DNA from: Armatimonadota bacterium
GTDB lineage: Bacteria; Armatimonadota; DTGP01; JAHWJO01
Direction: 5' to 3'
DNA: 14,045 nucleotides
NCBI GenBank assembly: GCA_019348365.1
Contig: JAHWJO010000051.1
Location: 1 to 14,045, forward strand
The notes under the pieces were generated by a model. The model saw nothing but the letters and a program-made list of their open reading frames with translations, searched no databases and had not been told where the DNA came from. The position numbers and the translations under genes are program-made. Below are positions 1-6,791 of this stretch, piece after piece. Within the stretch, counting starts at the first letter, position 1, and every line of letters begins with the position of its first letter.

Positions 1-1
1 C

Positions 2-196
2 AGGGGAAAGGAGATCCACATCCTCTGGTCCGAATCCGGCACTCGAACGCTCCCGGTGCAGGCGCGAAAAGACTCCCTACCCGTCTATGACATGTACGGA
101 AAGCCGCTGAAGGAGATCGACGCGAAGGAGACGCCGCTGGAGATCACTGAATCGCCTCTTTACATCGAGGGGCGACTCCTGATCGGCGGGTCCTGA
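2..196 (+). CDS. C-terminal fragment of a probable glycoside-hydrolase-like protein
   Basis: The open frame enters from the left edge and ends at TGA 194-196, leaving 64 residues. The fragment reads IHILWSESGTRTLPV near its start, then VYDMYGKPL, and ends SPLYIEGRLLIGGS. A strand with LWS, a 'DMYGKPL' turn and a final 'SPLYIEG' strand is a common pattern in the C-terminal beta-sandwich of large glycoside hydrolases and related carbohydrate-active proteins. The catalytic part lies outside the window, so family and substrate cannot be named. The assignment rests on this short pattern only. The reading frame itself is well supported because it is uninterrupted and ends just before a clearly non-coding spacer. 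The next gene is about 400 bp away, so the fragment probably ends its transcription unit. Confidence 0.6.
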   Translation, partial: RGKEIHILWSESGTRTLPVQARKDSLPVYDMYGKPLKEIDAKETPLEITESPLYIEGRLLIGGS

Positions 197-342
197 ACCG
201 ATGAGGGGATTGGATTGGGTGCGTGGGTGCGTTAGTGCGTCGGTGGAGAGATGACCTAAGCGGAATAGTTTACGTTTCATACAGGATGAAGCGCTTGCGA
301 TGGGGCGATCTCTGGAAGTCACATTCACCTCTTCTCACCTAC

Positions 343-503
343 TTACCAACTTATACCAAATGGAAAATGAATGGAGCCCCATTTCTATGACTGGCTTCAG
401 TAGTGTCGGCGAAGGCCGACACTGGGCCGAAGGCCACCCAGCGGAGGAGTTCACTCCCACCGCACATGGCGCACTTCATGACTCATTTGGTATTACCAAC
501 TTA
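343..503. mobile_element. MITE-like element with 9-bp inverted ends and 11-bp flanking direct repeats
   Basis: A 139-bp segment (354-492) begins with TACCAAATG and ends with its exact reverse complement CATTTGGTA. It is bracketed by perfect direct repeats TTACCAACTTA at 343-353 and 493-503, as expected for target-site duplication. The interior has a perfect 9-bp hairpin (402-410 with 415-423, loop GAAG) and no coding capacity. This layout matches a non-autonomous miniature element. An 11-bp duplication is long for most families, and TTACCAACT occurs again at 502-510, so replication slippage in a repetitive stretch is an alternative. Confidence 0.5.
402..423. repeat. Perfect 9-bp hairpin
   Basis: AGTGTCGGC (402-410) pairs with GCCGACACT (415-423) across the four-base loop GAAG. 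It lies in the centre of the 139-bp MITE-like element and has no T-run after it, so it does not look like a terminator. It is probably a structural part of the element. Confidence 0.65.
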
Positions 504-589
504 CCAACTCACACACACACTACCCGGTAGAACCGAAATCAATTAAAAACAAGAAACGATCCCATCCGCCGTCATGGACGGTTGAAACC

Positions 590-594
590 GGAGG
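590..594 (+). promoter_or_regulatory. Shine-Dalgarno GGAGG that fixes the start at 600
   Basis: GGAGG is followed by TATTC and then ATG 600, a five-base spacing. This places translation start six codons inside the longer frame that opens with TTG at 582. Confidence 0.75.
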
Positions 595-599
595 TATTC

Positions 600-992
600 A
601 TGTCCGACCCACGCCCTCGACCCGGTGACAGCTGGGGGGAGTTGATCGACCAGGCCTGCCGCCGCACGCAGGCGGATGCCGAGCTGCCGCACCTCACCCG
701 CCGCTCCCTGAGCGTCCTTCCCGACGCGGAGCGGGAGGAGCTCGACCTGTACCTGAGCACCACCATCCCGGAAGAGGAATCAGAGGCGATGGCCGAGTGT
801 CTCGGCCACCTGGAAGACCTGTTGAGCGACCGCCCTCAGGCGCTGGAGCTGCTGGAGCATGTGAGGCAGGACGTGGCCCGCACCGCCCTGCGCTGCATCG
901 AGCAGAGTTACCGGTTCGGCAAGCGAAAAGGCCAGAAGGAAGCGCTGGATCTGATGATTCCTTACATTCAGGAAACGTCACCCGCTGCCTGA
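600..992 (+). CDS. Hypothetical protein, 130 aa, unrecognised
   Basis: I do not recognise this protein. The start at ATG 600 is preferred over a TTG at 582 because a strong ribosome binding site, GGAGG at 590-594, lies five bases upstream of ATG 600. The product is soluble, with no signal peptide or membrane span. It is acidic in the middle (EREELDLYL, EEESEAMAE) and more basic near the end (YRFGKRKGQKEALDL). From about residue 40 onward it looks almost entirely alpha-helical, with a regular spacing of leucines. No cysteine cluster or catalytic motif is evident. It is a single gene with about 210 bp of non-coding sequence before the sigma factor gene, so it need not belong to that unit. A small regulatory or adaptor protein is possible, but nothing in the sequence shows a function. 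Confidence 0.75.
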   Translation: MSDPRPRPGDSWGELIDQACRRTQADAELPHLTRRSLSVLPDAEREELDLYLSTTIPEEESEAMAECLGHLEDLLSDRPQALELLEHVRQDVARTALRCIEQSYRFGKRKGQKEALDLMIPYIQETSPAA

Positions 993-1205
993 GCGTCTAC
1001 TGAGGAGACCACCTTCAAATGAAGGCTGCTTTCGATCTTTTTCAAAAGGTGAGTCCGATGGATCAACGGGGGTGATGCATGGCCTGGAAGCCGCCGATCC
1101 AGTGGAACACCGAAGGCCGCTCCGACTCCCGGTTACCATCAGGCTCCCCATGGAGATCGTTTCATCGCACAATGAAGGTACGAGAGGCCTGACGTATCAA
1201 TCTTT

Positions 1206-1868
1206 ATGGATGGGCTCAAGCTGAGCGGGAAAAAGGGGGATTCCTCCTCATATTCGGATTCTTCCGGCGACGGATTGAAAAGGGAATCGGTCGTTGACGG
1301 CGCGGATTCTCGCGCGGCGCTGGAGCGGGATGCGTTAGCCCGTTGCCGAGCGGGGGATCGGGATGCCTACCGAGTCCTCGTCTCCCTCCACGAACGCGCG
1401 ATCACGTCCGCCGTCTCGCGTATCCTCCTGAACCCACAGGAAGTGGAAGACCTGGTGCAGGAGGCGTTCATTCAGGCCTACTGCAAGCTCTCCTCGTTTC
1501 GGGGAGAGAGCGGCTTCGGCACCTGGCTCTATCGCATCGCGGTGAATCTCTCCCTCCGCCGCCTCCAACAGCTCCGCCGCCGGGGATGGACCCCCCTCGA
1601 TGCAATGGACAGCCTCGAAGTGCCGGACCTCCGACCGGACTCGCCGCAGCCCGAACGCGAAGCCATGCGCGAGGACGAACGGCGCGCGCTGCAGCAGGCG
1701 CTCCTCCAACTTTCCGACGCCCACCGCACGGTGGTGTCGCTGCATTACTTTGAAGACAAGAGCTGCCCGGAGATCGCCGAGATCATGGGATGTTCGGTCG
1801 GCACGGTCTGGTCCCGTCTGCATTACGCTTTGAAGAAGCTGAAAGGCCATCTCTCCGATGTCGGATGA
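1206..1868 (+). CDS. ECF-type sigma-70 family RNA polymerase sigma factor
   Basis: This gene encodes an extracytoplasmic-function sigma factor that redirects RNA polymerase to a stress regulon. Region 2 spans about residues 47-115 (ARCRAGDRDAYRVLV, then DLVQEAF at 82-88 and FGTWLYRIAVN at 104-114). Region 4 spans about 157-213 and carries the -35-binding helix-turn-helix (SCPEIAEIMGCSVGTVWSRL). The linker between them is short and proline-rich, as usual in ECF factors. The first ~35 residues are Ser/Gly/Asp-rich and not part of the fold. No good ribosome binding site precedes ATG 1206, and a TTG at 1275 is an alternative start that would remove only this tail. The membrane anti-sigma gene follows after 30 bp, so the pair is surely co-transcribed and the factor is expected to be held at the membrane until a signal arrives. 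The family assignment is firm. The regulon is unknown. Confidence 0.93.
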   Translation: MDGLKLSGKKGDSSSYSDSSGDGLKRESVVDGADSRAALERDALARCRAGDRDAYRVLVSLHERAITSAVSRILLNPQEVEDLVQEAFIQAYCKLSSFRGESGFGTWLYRIAVNLSLRRLQQLRRRGWTPLDAMDSLEVPDLRPDSPQPEREAMREDERRALQQALLQLSDAHRTVVSLHYFEDKSCPEIAEIMGCSVGTVWSRLHYALKKLKGHLSDVG

Positions 1869-1898
1869 GCCTGTCAGCGTCTTCCGTTCCCTGGGTGG

Positions 1899-3503
1899 AT
1901 GATGAATAAGCAGTCTTGGTTCTGTCACTGGATGCAACGTCGGGCGCGGCGCGGGGACGACCCGCAGGCCGAGCGTCACCTCGCCCATTGCCCGGCGTGC
2001 ATGGAAACCATGTCGGCGTTCTCCGACCTGGATGCCCGCCTGCGCGCCGTGCCCGATCTGATTCCTGCGGCGGCTCCCCCGGCGGACCTCTGGGAACGGA
2101 TCGACCGGGGCATCGAAACCCGGCAGCCCCGCCCGGCGGCCACGCTCTACCGGAAGCCGATGTGGGTGGCGGCGGGCATGGCGATGGCGAGTCTGGCGGC
2201 GGGACTCCTCATCGGCAAGCCGGACTTTAATTCTATGTCAGCGGAGCAATCCGCCGCGTCCAGCTCCGCCCCTCTGGATCGACTGGCCTCCATGCCCCAG
2301 GACAGCACCGTGACCGTCCCCCCCACGAATTCCGGGCCGGAGAGTCTTTCCGCCGCACCACCGACATCGCCCCGGCAGACGACCGACCCCGAAGCCTTTG
2401 CGTCTCCCCCGAAACGTGTCCCAGAGGGTGAATCCATCCTGGGGAAGCGGCCCACAGGTGAATCCCTTCGCTCCCCTTCCCTTCTGAAAAGACTGAAGGC
2501 CCCTTCCAGTGTGGCGAGGAAGAACAACGTTTCCCCGAATTCTCCTTCGGCTTCCAACACCGCGCAGGGCTTGGAGGCGAGGGAATGGGGGGAAGATCGG
2601 CTGGCATTGTACAGATCCGGCAGCCGTACGAACCTAGACGTGCTGCGGGATCAAGCCATGCAGCCGGCACCGGCCATTCCTCCTGCCGGGGGGAAGGCTC
2701 CCGCATCTCCATCGCTTCCGGAGATGCCCCCTGTAACAGGGACCACCCCATCCTCGCCCGCGCCGGTGAAAGAGGCTTTCGGCGGAATGGTAATCGACCC
2801 ATCAGGAGAGGCTCCCGGCCTGGCGGGACCTCGCGCTGACGCGAAACCTACCCCGCACGCCCTGAAGACCGGCGAGTCCGCTTCCGGCGGCTTCTCCAAA
2901 CAGAAAAGGGAGTCTACCCTTTCCAAGCAGGAGGCCATCCTGATGGAGGAACTGGAAGCGTCAACCGCAGGAGCGTTAACCGACGGTCCTCGCGCGAAGG
3001 TCAACCGGTATCGTGCAGAGAATGCTCCCGCCGGGAGACCCGCTCCTTCCGCACCCTCCGCAGATCGGAACAACGCGGCTCCGGAAGGAATCGCGCAAGC
3101 CCGTCGAAGCATGACGTCTCCCGCCCAGCCGTTAAGTTCCGTCTCTCCTCCCTCCGCACCCCGTCCGAAAGCGGCGGCAAAGCCCTCAGCCGCGCCCATG
3201 GCCCGCGAATACACCCGGAAGTTGCCTCAAAAACCGATCAGTCAGGATCTGGCATCGTCGTCTCTCATCCGGCCGGAAGCGGAGAAGAACGGGGATCGGT
3301 ACTATCGACAGGGGAAATGGAAGGAAGCGATCATCGCTTATCGCAAGATTCGGGCACCCGGCGCCGGAGTGCTGTACAAGATCGGAGTTTCCCATCTCCA
3401 GCTCGGCCAGCGTGAAGAGGCCACAGAAGCTTTTGAATCCGCACTCCGGCTCAACCCCCGGTTTGAACCGGCTCGGCAGGCGCTGCAATCGTTGAAGTCA
3501 TGA
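1899..3503 (+). CDS. Transmembrane zinc-finger anti-sigma factor with C-terminal TPR
   Basis: This is the likely membrane-bound inhibitor of the upstream sigma factor. The N-terminus has the zinc-anti-sigma motif H-x3-C-x2-C (H27, C31, C34 in HLAHCPAC). One membrane span follows at about 88-106 (MWVAAGMAMASLAAGLLIG), so the remaining ~430 residues should lie outside the cytoplasmic membrane. Residues ~107-455 are Pro/Ser/Ala-rich and look disordered. Residues ~460-534 form two tetratricopeptide-like repeats (GDRYYRQGKWKEAIIAYRKI and YKIGVSHLQLGQREEATEAF). Typical zinc anti-sigma proteins are much shorter, so the long linker plus TPR is unusual and may be the sensing part. ATG 1899 is followed at once by ATG 1902, and GGGTGG just upstream suits either. 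Family membership is clear from motif, topology and position. The signal sensed is inference. Confidence 0.88.
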   Translation: MMNKQSWFCHWMQRRARRGDDPQAERHLAHCPACMETMSAFSDLDARLRAVPDLIPAAAPPADLWERIDRGIETRQPRPAATLYRKPMWVAAGMAMASLAAGLLIGKPDFNSMSAEQSAASSSAPLDRLASMPQDSTVTVPPTNSGPESLSAAPPTSPRQTTDPEAFASPPKRVPEGESILGKRPTGESLRSPSLLKRLKAPSSVARKNNVSPNSPSASNTAQGLEAREWGEDRLALYRSGSRTNLDVLRDQAMQPAPAIPPAGGKAPASPSLPEMPPVTGTTPSSPAPVKEAFGGMVIDPSGEAPGLAGPRADAKPTPHALKTGESASGGFSKQKRESTLSKQEAILMEELEASTAGALTDGPRAKVNRYRAENAPAGRPAPSAPSADRNNAAPEGIAQARRSMTSPAQPLSSVSPPSAPRPKAAAKPSAAPMAREYTRKLPQKPISQDLASSSLIRPEAEKNGDRYYRQGKWKEAIIAYRKIRAPGAGVLYKIGVSHLQLGQREEATEAFESALRLNPRFEPARQALQSLKS

Positions 3504-3712
3504 ATGCTTCGCCCTGAACCTCCGGACAAAGCCTATCCCGCGCCGATACCCTTCCGAATGAAGCTGAAGATAATCCCGATGACATGAAGGGAATCGACGG
3601 GGGGAGTTGTATAACTCTATGGAAGACCATGTTTTTCGGGAGAGAGAGGGAGTTCGATCCGGACCGAGAGCCGGAAGCTCTGCCCGGAACATCGGCAAGA
3701 GAGGAAGGATTG

Positions 3713-3749
3713 GGGCCTCGCGCAATGGCCATGCGTCGAGGCCCATTTT
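3713..3749 (+). terminator. Hairpin terminator following the anti-sigma gene
   Basis: GGGCCTCG (3713-3720) pairs with CGAGGCCC (3737-3744), and the stem continues inward as CGCA/TGCG past one bulged T, giving 12 base pairs around a 7-base loop. ATTTTA follows at once, a short U-tract. Its place between the anti-sigma gene and the next gene fits an intrinsic terminator. The U-run is only four long, so efficiency is uncertain. Confidence 0.65.
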
Positions 3750-3792
3750 ATGTACGGGTTCTCCTCCCTTTTCCCTGTCGTGAGATCCCCAT

Positions 3793-3800
3793 GAGGAGGG
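3793..3800 (+). promoter_or_regulatory. Strong Shine-Dalgarno of the oxidoreductase gene
   Basis: GAGGAGGG is followed by ACGC and ATG 3805. It fixes the start of the oxidoreductase. Confidence 0.75.
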
Positions 3801-3804
3801 ACGC

Positions 3805-4788
3805 ATGGCTCAAAACGTCAGAATCGGGTTCGTCGGCACGGGTGGAATTGCCCGGCATCACCTCAATCAGCTCCGGTCCATACCCGAAGCGGAAGTCGTT
3901 GCTTTGACGGACCGGGTCGAAGAACGCGCGGTCGCAACGGCGGAGGAGTTCGGCGGAACGGTCTACCCCGATCACCAGGCGCTTCTGGGAGAAGCCGAAC
4001 TGGATGCCCTGTACGTGTGCGTCCCGCCATTTGCCCATACGGATGCAGAGATATTGGCGGCAAAACGCGGGGTGCACCTGTTCGTGGAGAAGCCGGTCGC
4101 GCTCACCCTGGAGAAGGCGCAGGAGATCGCAGTGGCGATCCGCGAAGCCGGCGTGATGAGCAGCGCGGGCTACGTCCTCCGCTACTTCAAAGGGACGACG
4201 CAAGCCCGCCGCCTGCTGGAAGGCCGCGAGATCGCGATGGTGGCTTCGAACCGCTGGGGGGGAATCCCAGGAGCGCCCTGGTGGCGGGAGATGGACAAAT
4301 CCGGCGGGCAACTCGTCGAGATGACGACCCATCAGGTGGACCTCATGCGGGTGCTGGCGGGGGAGATCGTGGAGGTCTCCGCCCGGTCGGACTTCCGGCT
4401 GCTCCGGGATCTGCCGGATTTCACCATCCCCGACGCGCAGGTTCTCCTTTTACAGTTCCAGTCCGGCACCATCGGGTATCTCTCCACCACCTGCGCGCTC
4501 ACTCAGGGCGGGGGGCGGGGGGATCTGGAGCTCGTGACGCGGGATGCTGTGGTTCGCTGGGAAGGCGAGACGGCCTCGGTCTCCCCGGAAAGCGCTTTGG
4601 AGATGCCGGAAGTGACGGAGCCCCATCCCTCCATCGATGAAGCGTTCGTGAGAGCCGTCGCGACCGGGGACCGTACTCTCATCCTCTGCGATTACGAGGA
4701 AGGGCTGCGGACGCTCGACGTGACGCTCTGCGCTAACCGGTCGGCGGAAGAGGGGGGACGCCCCGTCCGCACGCTCGCGGCGGGATAG
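3805..4788 (+). CDS. Gfo/Idh/MocA family NAD(P)-dependent oxidoreductase
   Basis: The product is a dinucleotide-dependent dehydrogenase, probably acting on a sugar, inositol or sugar-acid derivative in the cytoplasm. The Rossmann fold opens with RIGFVGTGGIARHHL (residues 6-20), where GTGGIA binds the nucleotide. The family marker EKPVAL sits at 95-100, with the lysine expected to act in catalysis, and VPPFAH at 73-78 precedes it. In the C-terminal half, TTHQVDLMRV (about 174-183) carries the catalytic-type histidine and aspartate of the H-x2-D pattern. The length of 327 residues is normal for the family. The next gene downstream encodes a cyclase/hydrolase about 220 bp away, behind a repeat element, so co-transcription is possible but not shown. 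The family is certain, but the substrate cannot be read from sequence because this family is very broad. Confidence 0.93.
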   Translation: MAQNVRIGFVGTGGIARHHLNQLRSIPEAEVVALTDRVEERAVATAEEFGGTVYPDHQALLGEAELDALYVCVPPFAHTDAEILAAKRGVHLFVEKPVALTLEKAQEIAVAIREAGVMSSAGYVLRYFKGTTQARRLLEGREIAMVASNRWGGIPGAPWWREMDKSGGQLVEMTTHQVDLMRVLAGEIVEVSARSDFRLLRDLPDFTIPDAQVLLLQFQSGTIGYLSTTCALTQGGGRGDLELVTRDAVVRWEGETASVSPESALEMPEVTEPHPSIDEAFVRAVATGDRTLILCDYEEGLRTLDVTLCANRSAEEGGRPVRTLAAG

Positions 4789-4807
4789 GTATCATCCCCA
4801 ATCATTT

Positions 4808-4835
4808 TTTGAACCGCAGAGGCGCGGAGACGCAG
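4808..4835. repeat. Partial dispersed repeat GAACCGCAGAGGCGC...
   Basis: The sequence GAACCGCAGAGGCGCGGAGA and the following CGCAGAG resemble the left arm of the larger palindrome that begins 44 bp further on, sharing GAACCGCAGA and the CGCAGA rhythm. It looks like a second, diverged member or half-copy of the same dispersed repeat type. Confidence 0.5.
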
Positions 4836-4851
4836 AGACCCCCAAACCCCA

Positions 4852-4980
4852 TTGGAACCGCAGATGAACGCAGATACACGCAGATAACCCCTGAATCCCT
4901 GAAGAGGTGACAAGGTGAAGAGGTGAACTGATGGGTGAGGAGGTTCATCTGCGTGTATCTGCGTTCATCTGTGGTTCCAA
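4852..4980. repeat. Palindromic dispersed repeat with 34-bp inverted arms
   Basis: The left arm (4852-4885, opening TTGGAACCGCAGATGAACGC) and the right arm (4947-4980) are reverse complements with a single mismatch. The arms are themselves built from repeats of ACGCAGAT. The 61-base loop contains two copies of GAAGAGGTGA (4901-4910 and 4917-4926). Intergenic repeats of this 'GAACCGCAGATGAACGCAGAT' style are common in several environmental bacterial phyla. No open frame is present. Transcribed, it would fold into a very stable hairpin between the oxidoreductase and cyclase genes. Confidence 0.85.
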
Positions 4981-5009
4981 AGCAGTTTATCCGCGTTTAG
5001 GAGAGAGTA

Positions 5010-5675
5010 ATGCGCCTGATCGACCTGTCTCAACCCGTGTTCGACGAATGCCCCAACTGCCCGGTGCATCCGCCGGTTTCCAGCAAAAAAGTCTCCACGC
5101 ATGAGTCCGGCGGGTGGCAACTGGAGCTGCTCACCTTGGCGAACCACACCGGCAGCCACCTGGACGCGCCCCTGCACAAGCTGGCGGGGCATCCCGCCAT
5201 CGACGAGCTGCCGCTGGAGACGTTCGTGGGTCCGGCGGTCATCGTGGACCTGCGGGGCATCGTCGGGCCGAGCACGGGTATCGGGCCGGAGTTACTGGAG
5301 CCGCGTCTCGGGCATCTCCAGCCGGACCAGATCGTGCTGATCGCGACGGGATGGGGGGACCGCCGGGAGAAATCCGAGGAGTGGCTGCGGCAGCCGCCGT
5401 ACATCTCCACCGAGGGAGCGCGCTGGCTGGTGGAACGGAAGGCGCGGGCGGTCGGGATGGACCATTACAGCGTGGGCAGCGGTGCGGACCCGCAGGATTC
5501 GGAGACCCACATGGTCCTGCTCGGGGCGGGGATCTGGATTCTGGAGGAGCTGAAGTTCCCGGAGGAGGTCTTTTCGCTGCCGCAGCCGCAAACCCTGTGG
5601 GCGCTCCCGATCAATCTTCAGGGGCACAGCGGGGCGTGGTGCAGACCGGTGATAATGATGAATGATGAGTTATGA
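5010..5675 (+). CDS. Metal-dependent cyclase / hydrolase family protein (kynurenine-formamidase-like)
   Basis: The product belongs to the cyclase family that includes bacterial arylformamidase (KynB) and related amide or lactone hydrolases. The defining motif HTGSHLDAPLH is at residues 46-56. Its two histidines and the aspartate are the expected divalent-metal ligands. The start is supported by AGGAGA (4999-5004) five bases before ATG 5010. The length of 221 residues is usual for the family. The last residues, MMNDEL, and the TGA stop are encoded inside the left arm of a 22-bp inverted repeat (5654-5675), which suggests that insertion of the repeat reset the natural C-terminus. It lies downstream of an oxidoreductase and may share its pathway. 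No other tryptophan catabolism gene is present, so KynB activity specifically is not supported. Confidence 0.88.
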   Translation: MRLIDLSQPVFDECPNCPVHPPVSSKKVSTHESGGWQLELLTLANHTGSHLDAPLHKLAGHPAIDELPLETFVGPAVIVDLRGIVGPSTGIGPELLEPRLGHLQPDQIVLIATGWGDRREKSEEWLRQPPYISTEGARWLVERKARAVGMDHYSVGSGADPQDSETHMVLLGAGIWILEELKFPEEVFSLPQPQTLWALPINLQGHSGAWCRPVIMMNDEL

Positions 5676-5756
5676 GTGATGAATTAACCCCCATCAGGCC
5701 AAATCACATTCCCTTGGCGGGAGTAGTATTCCCTTCATAACTCATCATTCATCATT
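5654..5756. repeat. 22-bp perfect inverted repeat between convergent genes
   Basis: Positions 5654-5675 (AATGATGAATGATGAGTTAT plus GA) are exactly complementary to 5735-5756, with 59 bases between. The arms consist of repeated GATGAAT units. The left arm contains the cyclase stop codon, and the right arm runs up to the pspA stop codon. Inside the loop, ATTCCCTT occurs twice (5708-5715 and 5728-5735). The element lies precisely between two convergent genes and could act as a bidirectional transcription barrier, although no U-run is attached. Confidence 0.85.
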
Positions 5757-5762
5757 CATCAT

Positions 5763-6494
5763 TTATGACGTTTGCGGGGGTTCGGTGACGGGGCTCATGG
5801 TGCGGGGGGCTTCCTCTTCAGCGGGGATCATGCCAAGTTGCCGCTTATACTCCTCCAGCTTGGCATCCACGGCGACTTCGGCGGAGTTGCGCTGAATCTC
5901 CCGCAGCCGCGTATCGACGTTGTCCGTCGCCAGCTCCATCCGGGCCTGGGCTTTCGCGGCGCGCTCGTCGATCTTCTCGGTCATGCGCTCCAGCGTATCG
6001 CTCTGATCGCCCACCTGGAAGCTCATCATCATGCCGGAGAGCTGCTCCTGCATCTTGGCCTGCTTGACGCGGGAGAGGGCGCTCTGGGCCTCCTGGATCT
6101 TGAGCTGCATCTGCCGCATGTAGTCGTCGCGCGCGATTTTGGCCTTCTCCGATGCGGAAGAAGCGGTCTGGAGCATCGACTCGGTGCGGATGAGGTCCGC
6201 CTTGGCCTGTTCCATCTTCGAGATCAGGAGCTTGGCCTCGTTCTCGTACTGGGGCCCCAGCTTGATCGCGTTGATGACGTCCTGATCCAATTGCGTCACC
6301 TGTTTCTGCAGCCGCTCAACCTGGCCCCGAAGCATGATCTCCTGCTTCATCACCTCGGCGACGGTGTCGTTGAGGCGGGGAATCTGGGATTTCATGTCGT
6401 CCATATATTGTTGAAGCATCAACTCGGGATTCTCCATGCCGCGCACGAACAGGCCGAAGAACGAGCGTAACGCCACCATTAAACGCCGAAACAT
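5763..6494 (-). CDS. pspA: PspA/IM30 family membrane-stress protein
   Basis: This gene encodes a phage-shock-protein A / IM30 homologue, a peripheral ESCRT-III-like protein that polymerises on the inner membrane and protects it under stress. The N-terminal amphipathic helix is visible (MFRRLMVALRSFFGLFVRGM), followed by the family pattern ENPELMLQQYMDDMKSQI. The rest, to about residue 220, is a long coiled coil rich in Glu, Lys, Gln and Arg without membrane spans. The final ~20 residues are Pro/Glu/Thr-rich. At 243 residues the length is normal. The start is fixed by a near-perfect ribosome binding site (AAGGAGGT on the minus strand at about 6504-6511), nine bases from the ATG. It is a single gene on the opposite strand from everything else, with no pspB/pspC partners or PspF-type regulator visible. 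Confidence 0.93.
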   Translation of the reverse strand: MFRRLMVALRSFFGLFVRGMENPELMLQQYMDDMKSQIPRLNDTVAEVMKQEIMLRGQVERLQKQVTQLDQDVINAIKLGPQYENEAKLLISKMEQAKADLIRTESMLQTASSASEKAKIARDDYMRQMQLKIQEAQSALSRVKQAKMQEQLSGMMMSFQVGDQSDTLERMTEKIDERAAKAQARMELATDNVDTRLREIQRNSAEVAVDAKLEEYKRQLGMIPAEEEAPRTMSPVTEPPQTS

Positions 6495-6791
6495 GGGGGG
6501 AGGACCTCCTTATGCGATCCCTGTCAGACCGAAAGAAACCACGGGAATGCGGGCATCGGGCATCCCTCTTGACTCCATGATAGCAGATTTCGGTTCATCG
6601 CCGTCCGATTCCTCCCGATAATCCCGTGGGAAATGCGACCCCTCGCTTTCTCATGCACCGAGGATACGTCGAAACCTCCCGCTGATCCCGACAGATGCGC
6701 GTTTGAACCGGCGAAAGGAACCGCCTATCCCGGAAGCCGATAATATGAGGACGGGGGTGGTAGAATTCTTATGGATCGAGCCGGACCGCTT

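Larger units (their letters stand above)
197..599. other. Gene-free spacer with low-complexity repeats and a MITE-like insert
   Basis: No convincing gene is present here. Positions about 214-245 show short imperfect repeats of the form GGGTGCGTGGGTGCGTTAGTGCGT. Positions 343-503 form a small element with inverted ends (separate entry). A CACACACACAC run lies near 511-520, and AT-rich sequence (540-560) precedes the next gene. The only open frame inside (300-530) overlaps the inverted repeat, has no ribosome binding site and has no recognisable composition. Confidence 0.6.
3504..3804. other. Intergenic spacer after the sigma/anti-sigma unit
   Basis: There is no credible gene in these 300 bp. 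The only recognisable structure is the terminator-like hairpin at 3713-3749. The remainder shows no repeat or clear promoter box. The ribosome binding site of the next gene lies at its right end. Confidence 0.6.

Noticed and set aside
1020..1076. Small frame MKAAFDLFQKVSPMDQRG
   Set aside because: It has only 18 codons, a poor match for a ribosome binding site and a start inside a small hairpin (CCTTC/GAAGG). Not supportable.
1104..1127. Possible ECF promoter (GGAAC then CGACT) before the sigma gene
   Set aside because: The spacing is about 14 bp and the -10 part is weak. A five-base match is expected often by chance, so it was not listed.
6560..6620. Possible pspA promoter on the minus strand (TATCAT as -10)
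   Set aside because: No acceptable -35 box lies 16-18 bp away, and no sigma-54 GG/GC pair is visible.
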